Below, piece after piece: positions 6,334 to 10,302 of a stretch of 10,302 nt of DNA. This DNA comes from Parafilimonas sp. (lineage in GTDB: Bacteria > Bacteroidota > Bacteroidia > Chitinophagales > Chitinophagaceae). The position numbers and the translations under genes are program-made. The notes under the pieces are model-generated. The model was given only the letters and a program-made list of their open reading frames with translations. It was not told the origin of the DNA and did no database searches. The stretch spans positions 1-10,302 of the forward strand of contig JAHEZC010000041.1 in assembly GCA_023251275.1 (NCBI GenBank), read 5' to 3'. Position 1 is the first letter of the stretch, and every line of letters starts with the position of its first letter.

Positions 6334-6364
6334 CAAAAGTAAAGCTGAGAATGCATTGTCCCAA
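6334..6364 (-). promoter_or_regulatory. Bacteroidota-type promoter of the reductase leader transcript
   Basis: On the minus strand TTG (6364-6362), 20 bp, then TACTTTTG (6341-6334) fit the consensus TTG-N(17-23)-TAnnTTTG exactly. The predicted start near 6330 puts the Cys-rich peptide ATG about 20 nt into the RNA and yields a leader of about 160 nt before the reductase ATG. The gap 6365-6513 shows no other ORF. It contains only an AT-rich 6-bp hairpin (6460-6474), which may loosely end the amidohydrolase transcript. Confidence 0.75.
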
Positions 6365-6513
6365 AAATATTTTCAGGATGTGAAAAGAAATTAACTTATT
6401 GGAAGAAACAAACATTTGTTAATCAGTTGCTCGATTTACAGATTTGAATTTTTGAGATTAAATTCAGTGAATTTCACATCTTTATTCTTCTTTAATGGAT
6501 CTGATAAAACAAA

Positions 6514-7794
6514 TTACCTGATGTTGTATTTATACTTATACTTTTCATACAACTGTTTTTGTTTGTTGTCGAGATTGATCTGCCTTCCCTGTATGAATGC
6601 ATAAATGACATTACTGGTTTTCATGTCGAGAATATCACCATCGGTGACGATGATGTTGGCATCTTTTCCTTTTTCGATTGTGCCGGTGCGGTCATCAATG
6701 CCAAGTATTTTTGCAGCATTGTATGTGATCGCCTGCAAAGCCTGTTCTTTTGTTAATCCGTAAGCGACTGCCGTACCTGCATTGTAAGAAAGATTTTTAT
6801 ATCGTGTTTCATTATTATTATCGGCAAGACAATAAAGCACTCCTGCCTGTTGCAAAAGATAGGGAGTTTTATAGGGCAGATCCACATCATCATCCTGTAT
6901 CACGGGCAAAGTATGTGTTTCGTTGATGATAACAGCAATATTATTTTCCTTCAGGTAATCGGTGATTTTCCAGCTATCAGTGCCCCCGATAATCACAGTA
7001 TGAAATCCAAATTCTTTTGCAAACTCGACAGCGATCATCATTTCTTTTACAAGTTCACAATGCACAAAGAATGTTTGTGTTTTATTAAATAAACCTTTTA
7101 CAGCTTCGAACTTAAGATTGGTATGCTCATGTTTTGCTTCATCAAAATATGCTTTTGCTTCGCGGAAAAATATGCGCACTTTCTCTATTTGTTCCAATGC
7201 ATCTTTTACAGGATCGCTCTGTGACGGATCACCAAAACTGAAACGAATGAGAGATGGCATGCGGAAATGAATACCGCCATCCGGTTTATAAATAGCATCT
7301 TCCCAATTCCATGCGTCTAACTGCATCACGGATGAAGAGCCACTGATAATGCCGCCCTGCGGGACAACATTGCATAATAAAATTCCATTGCATCGTATAG
7401 TGTTGATGATTTTCGAATCGGTATTATAAGCGATAACAGACCGGATATTTGAATTTATGTCGCCTAATTCGTATTCATCGCGGGTGGACCTTACTGCACT
7501 GATTTCATCCAGGCCGAGATTCGTAGCAGCATCAATAAGACCGGGATAAATCTGTTTGCCGCTGCAGTCAATCACTTTTGCATCAGCAACGGGTGCAGTA
7601 GCTCTTACATCAGTAATTTTTCCGTTGGAGAAAACGATCATTCCATCCTCTAATACTTGTCCATTTCCAATATGAATCGTTGCATGCGTGAGGGCTATTG
7701 TTTGTGATTGCCCAAGGGCGGGGTACATTGTTTCCTGTGCGCTTGATTGTATGATCAGAAGAAAAGTCGATAAGATTATGATTATTTTTTTCAT
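6514..7794 (-). CDS. Secreted amidohydrolase-fold protein with degenerate metal site
   Basis: A 426-residue exported protein. Residues 1-19 form a signal peptide (MKKIIIILSTFLLIIQSSAQ, likely cleaved after Ala19). The family frame is clear: N-terminal beta-sandwich with IHIGNGQVLEDGMIVFSNGKI (40-60), PGLID (84-88), TIM-barrel centre, and C-terminal GTIEKGKDANIIVTDGD (371-387). The HxH metal motif that normally follows PGLID is replaced by AAT (89-91). His245 (VHCEL), His265 and Asp325 (CLADNN) may correspond to later ligands. It is therefore either a non-catalytic homologue or a one-metal variant. It lies downstream of the large amidohydrolase on the same strand, probably as a partner or paralogue in one unit, with a four-helix-bundle gene in between. 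Family members act on cyclic amides, peptides or related C-N bonds; the substrate here is unknown. The start is ATG after an A-rich stretch. Confidence 0.88.
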   Translation of the reverse strand: MKKIIIILSTFLLIIQSSAQETMYPALGQSQTIALTHATIHIGNGQVLEDGMIVFSNGKITDVRATAPVADAKVIDCSGKQIYPGLIDAATNLGLDEISAVRSTRDEYELGDINSNIRSVIAYNTDSKIINTIRCNGILLCNVVPQGGIISGSSSVMQLDAWNWEDAIYKPDGGIHFRMPSLIRFSFGDPSQSDPVKDALEQIEKVRIFFREAKAYFDEAKHEHTNLKFEAVKGLFNKTQTFFVHCELVKEMMIAVEFAKEFGFHTVIIGGTDSWKITDYLKENNIAVIINETHTLPVIQDDDVDLPYKTPYLLQQAGVLYCLADNNNETRYKNLSYNAGTAVAYGLTKEQALQAITYNAAKILGIDDRTGTIEKGKDANIIVTDGDILDMKTSNVIYAFIQGRQINLDNKQKQLYEKYKYKYNIR

Positions 7795-7830
7795 TTTTTA
7801 GTATTTGAAGTTTTATCAGTTTAAAGTTTA

Positions 7831-7870
7831 AAGTTCACATGTTCACGAGTTTACGAGTTCAAAAGTTCAT
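7831..7870. repeat. Left AGTTCAC-type repeat array flanking the four-helix-bundle gene
   Basis: Tandem degenerate units of about 8-9 bp on the + strand: AGTTCACAT, GTTCACG, AGTTTACG, AGTTCAAA, AGTTCA. GTTCACATGTT (7833-7843) is the exact reverse complement of 8296-8306 on the other side of the gene. The last unit overlaps the TGA stop of the four-helix-bundle gene (7867-7869). Confidence 0.7.
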
Positions 7871-8271
7871 TTATCTTGTCTTGATTTGTATTTTGGCCCT
7901 TTCATTTCTGATTTATCCAGGTAGTCTATCAGTTTCTGAAGCAGTACAATGATATCCAAAGCCAATTTATAAAGCATATCAAATTCAGTTTGAATTAAAT
8001 ATCCTCTGTCCATAGCACGATATAGCTGAGATCTGAATTCTCCGCAGGAACCTTTTGAAATATACAGAAATTGGAGAAATTCTCTGTTGCCGCCTCTTTC
8101 AAATCCTTCGGCAATATTATCCATGATCGAACCAGCTGAACTTTCTATCTGATCTATCAATTTATAACTTTTCCCGAATTTGCCACTGTCAATCATTTTA
8201 CCAACTATTTTATTCATTTCCCTTGCTTTCTGCCATGAAACAATATCTTCAAATTTTTTTATCGTTGCCAT
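7867..8271 (-). CDS. Four-helix-bundle protein (23S rRNA intervening-sequence protein family)
   Basis: A 134-residue all-helical cytosolic protein of the S23/IVS-encoded four-helix-bundle family. The family pattern is complete: FEDIVSWQKAREMNK (7-21), LIDQIESSAGSIMDNIAEGFERG (39-60 region), EFLQFLYISKGSCGEFRSQLYRA (64-86), a final helix (95-119) and a basic tail. In spirochaetes such ORFs lie in 23S rRNA insertions. In Bacteroidota they are mostly solitary genes in intergenic positions and their function is not established. Here it sits between two amidohydrolase genes and is bracketed by inverted AGTTCAC-type arrays, one overlapping its stop codon, which suggests insertion as a unit. I saw no promoter of its own. 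Confidence 0.92.
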   Translation of the reverse strand: MATIKKFEDIVSWQKAREMNKIVGKMIDSGKFGKSYKLIDQIESSAGSIMDNIAEGFERGGNREFLQFLYISKGSCGEFRSQLYRAMDRGYLIQTEFDMLYKLALDIIVLLQKLIDYLDKSEMKGPKYKSRQDK

Positions 8272-8295
8272 AACTAATCAATTTTAGCATTAAAC

Positions 8296-8348
8296 AACAT
8301 GTGAACTTGTGAACTGCCGAACTCTTAAACAGTTTATTGAGTTCGTGA
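8296..8348. repeat. Right AGTTCAC-type repeat array, overlapping the amidohydrolase 3' end
   Basis: Inverted relative to the left array. AACATGTGAAC (8296-8306), TTGTGAACT, GCCGAACT and, after a break, GAGTTCGTGAA (8338-8348) repeat the same word. The last unit lies inside the end of the large amidohydrolase ORF and encodes its final residues (SRTQ) and stop, so the repeat defines the C-terminus of that protein. Confidence 0.65.
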
Positions 8349-10302
8349 ATTAAAAATATTATTTGTTACACGCCTGTCTTCCTCACACTCATTCAGCTTA
8401 TCGAAAGAATATACAGCCGGTGTTGTTTTTGCTCCGTCTTTTTTTGCTGCGATCATTTTCTGAATCAAACGGTTTCTTTCCGTTGCAATCCATTGGCGCA
8501 TCTGCGCATCTTTTACAGCATCATAGTAAACTATTCCGTCCACTATTGTCTTATCTGCTTTTGCATAAATACTCAACGGATCGTCAGTCCATAATACCAC
8601 ATCTGCATCTTTACCCACTTTAATGCTTCCCACACGATCAGCCACATGCAACATGATGGCCGGATTAAGCGTGCATATTTTCAATGCTTCATCTTCACTC
8701 AAACTCCCGTACCTGATGCTCTTCGCAGCTTCCTGGTTCAGGTGTCTTGCCTGTTCCGCATCATCGCTGTTCACGGCAACATTCACCCCGACTTTTGTCA
8801 TGATAGCCATGTTGTAGGGAATGGCATCAACCACTTCATATTTGTATGCCCACCAGTCACTGAATGTAGAAGCATTGGCGCCATGCGCTTTCATTTTATC
8901 CGCCACTTTATAACCTTCTAAAATATGTGTGAAAGTATTTACCTTAAAGCCGAATGAATCTGCCACATGCATCAACATATTGATCTCGCTTTGCACATAA
9001 GAGTGGCAGGTAATGAATCTTTTGTGATTGAGAATTTCTGAGAGTGCATCCAGTTCCAAATCTTTTCTTTTACCCGGACCTGCATTCTGGTAATCCCTTG
9101 CACGGGTGAATGCATCTACGAGTACCTGTTCCACTCCCATGCGTGTATCGGGAAAACGGTTAATACTTGGACCATAAGAACGTTTTACATTTTCACCGAG
9201 TGCAAACTTGATAAAGGGATCCCAGTTGGCAAACTTCATATCTTCTGCATTTCGCCCCCACCGAAGCTTGATAAGTTGCGTTTGTCCGCCAATGGTATTA
9301 CAACTGCCATGTAATACATGTGCTGCAGTGACGCCTCCTGCCAGTTGCCGGTATATCTGTATATCTTCTGGGTTGATGACATCTGCAATTCTTACTTCAG
9401 CCGTGACAGACTGAGAACATTCATTCACATTGCCTTCTACTGCAATATGAGAGTGCTCATCAATGATACCTGCAGTCAATTGTTTGCCTGTACCGTCAAT
9501 TATTTTTGCATTTCCTCCGTTCAGATTTTTTCCGATCTCTGCAATTTTGCCATTCTTTATCAACACATCCGTATTCTGCAGGTCGCCTTCTTTTTCATTT
9601 GTCCATACGGCAGCATTTTTTATCAGCAGGTCTTCCTGTTTTGGCGCTTCCGTCCAACCATAGCCAGTGAAGGGATACATGACTGTTGCATTCACCGGTT
9701 CTTTTTTCTTTTCTTCTTTTTTTGAAGTATCTGCATACGCAGAAACATATTGCATATTCCAGGTGATCACATCACCCGCGCTATTGTAACCATTGCCCAT
9801 CCATAGTTTTTCACGGATCATACCGGTGAGCGCATTTGTTTTGCTGCTGTCTGCTTTTGCACTCCAGGTAAGCTTTACCAGATTATTATTCACCGTAACA
9901 TTTATGTCTGTTTTTACCGTGTCGCCTGCGGGCTTCAGTGATGCAGCAAGTTTATCAGGGGTGCCTTTCACTTCCACTTCATATTCTTTAATTTGATTAT
10001 TTTGTTTGGCTGTGAGTTTGTAATTGCCGCGGAGATCATTCCAGCCGTTTTCCGTGATAATATATTTTTTCCCCTGCACCCAGTTCTGAAAGAAAATAGA
10101 TTTATCATCAAAGACGGGGCCACTTGTGATAATAAAATTTGCAATCTTCCCTGCATCGAGGCTGCCTGTTTTATCATACATATTTATTAAAGTTGCGGGA
10201 GTTTTGGTCAATGCTTCCAATGCTTTTGCTGTGCTTAAACCATTATCAATCGCCTTACGCATGTTAGCAAGAAAATCATCGGCGCTTTTCAATCCTGATG
10301 CT
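8334..10302 (-). CDS. Tandem-domain amidohydrolase, N-terminal part outside the window
   Basis: About 655 residues are visible; the frame stays open through the right edge, so the real start and probably a signal peptide lie outside. Counting from codon 10290-10292, residues 1-75 resemble the C-terminal end of one amidohydrolase domain (TKTPATLINMYDKTGSLDAGKIANFII). A beta-rich linker (about 90-210) with a lysine/glutamate-rich stretch follows. A complete second domain starts at about 220: GIIDEHSHI with His280 and His282, ITCHSYVQSE with His430, FTHILEGY with His456 and VNSDDAE with Asp510. All ligands of a metal-dependent amidohydrolase are present, closest in layout to imidazolonepropionase or cyclic-amide/peptide hydrolases of Bacteroidota. 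It contrasts with the downstream 426-residue paralogue, which lacks the HxH. The last residues come from the flanking repeat. Confidence 0.9.
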   Translation of the reverse strand, partial: ASGLKSADDFLANMRKAIDNGLSTAKALEALTKTPATLINMYDKTGSLDAGKIANFIITSGPVFDDKSIFFQNWVQGKKYIITENGWNDLRGNYKLTAKQNNQIKEYEVEVKGTPDKLAASLKPAGDTVKTDINVTVNNNLVKLTWSAKADSSKTNALTGMIREKLWMGNGYNSAGDVITWNMQYVSAYADTSKKEEKKKEPVNATVMYPFTGYGWTEAPKQEDLLIKNAAVWTNEKEGDLQNTDVLIKNGKIAEIGKNLNGGNAKIIDGTGKQLTAGIIDEHSHIAVEGNVNECSQSVTAEVRIADVINPEDIQIYRQLAGGVTAAHVLHGSCNTIGGQTQLIKLRWGRNAEDMKFANWDPFIKFALGENVKRSYGPSINRFPDTRMGVEQVLVDAFTRARDYQNAGPGKRKDLELDALSEILNHKRFITCHSYVQSEINMLMHVADSFGFKVNTFTHILEGYKVADKMKAHGANASTFSDWWAYKYEVVDAIPYNMAIMTKVGVNVAVNSDDAEQARHLNQEAAKSIRYGSLSEDEALKICTLNPAIMLHVADRVGSIKVGKDADVVLWTDDPLSIYAKADKTIVDGIVYYDAVKDAQMRQWIATERNRLIQKMIAAKKDGAKTTPAVYSFDKLNECEEDRRVTNNIFNSRTQ

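Noticed and set aside
6460..6474. AAATTC-AGT-GAATTT hairpin as the amidohydrolase terminator
   Set aside because: The stem is purely AT-rich apart from one GC pair and has no T run after it on the minus strand. It is noted only as a weak possibility.
10290..10292. Translation start of the large amidohydrolase at the TTG codon
   Set aside because: The frame continues without a stop to the window edge, and the protein here begins in the middle of a domain, so this is an internal leucine.

Overview
The window looks like a chromosomal segment of a Bacteroidota bacterium, most likely of the Chitinophagaceae/Sphingobacteriales kind. This rests on start codons preceded by A-rich stretches instead of a strong Shine-Dalgarno, two promoters fitting the Bacteroidota consensus (TTG, about 20 bp, TAnnTTTG), secreted amidohydrolase paralogues, a 23S-IVS-type four-helix-bundle gene, and AT-rich intergenic DNA with short degenerate repeat arrays. 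The assignment is inference; there is no rRNA or tRNA to anchor it.

Layout, left to right. 238-1671 (-) is a group II PLP-dependent amino-acid decarboxylase. 1672-1966 is an intergenic region that holds a 134-bp element with inverted-repeat ends. 1967-2692 (+) is a lipoprotein with two tandem dimeric alpha/beta-barrel-like repeats, closed by a strong terminator. 2779-3063 (+) is a doubtful small ORF. 3001-3411 and 3446-3718 (-) are two small unrecognised genes with near-identical leaders, read from a promoter at about 3882-3914. 4049-6166 (-) is a siroheme/4Fe-4S sulfite (or nitrite) reductase with a C-terminal HEPN-like extension. 6167-6364 is its leader. 6514-7794 (-) is a secreted amidohydrolase-fold protein that has lost its HxH motif. 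7867-8271 (-) is a four-helix-bundle protein flanked by inverted arrays of an AGTTCAC-type repeat. 8334 to the window end (-) is a large tandem amidohydrolase, cut off at its N-terminal end.

The main finding is the leader of the reductase gene. On the minus strand, a consensus promoter is followed by a 20-codon ORF with five cysteine codons, three of them consecutive (MIVSVTVCCCKICNITQWCG). Next comes an antiterminator strand that overlaps the end and stop codon of that ORF. Then there is a perfect intrinsic terminator with eight T, ending 23 bp before the reductase start codon. The antiterminator and the terminator compete for the same bases. This is the architecture of trp/his-type ribosome-mediated transcription attenuation, here apparently sensing cysteine (charged Cys-tRNA) to control sulfite reduction, the last reductive step toward cysteine. 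I do not know a description of such a cysteine attenuator in Bacteroidota.

The two amidohydrolase genes probably formed one transcription unit, now separated by the four-helix-bundle gene and its repeats. The right-hand repeat runs into the amidohydrolase 3' end and supplies its last codons and stop.
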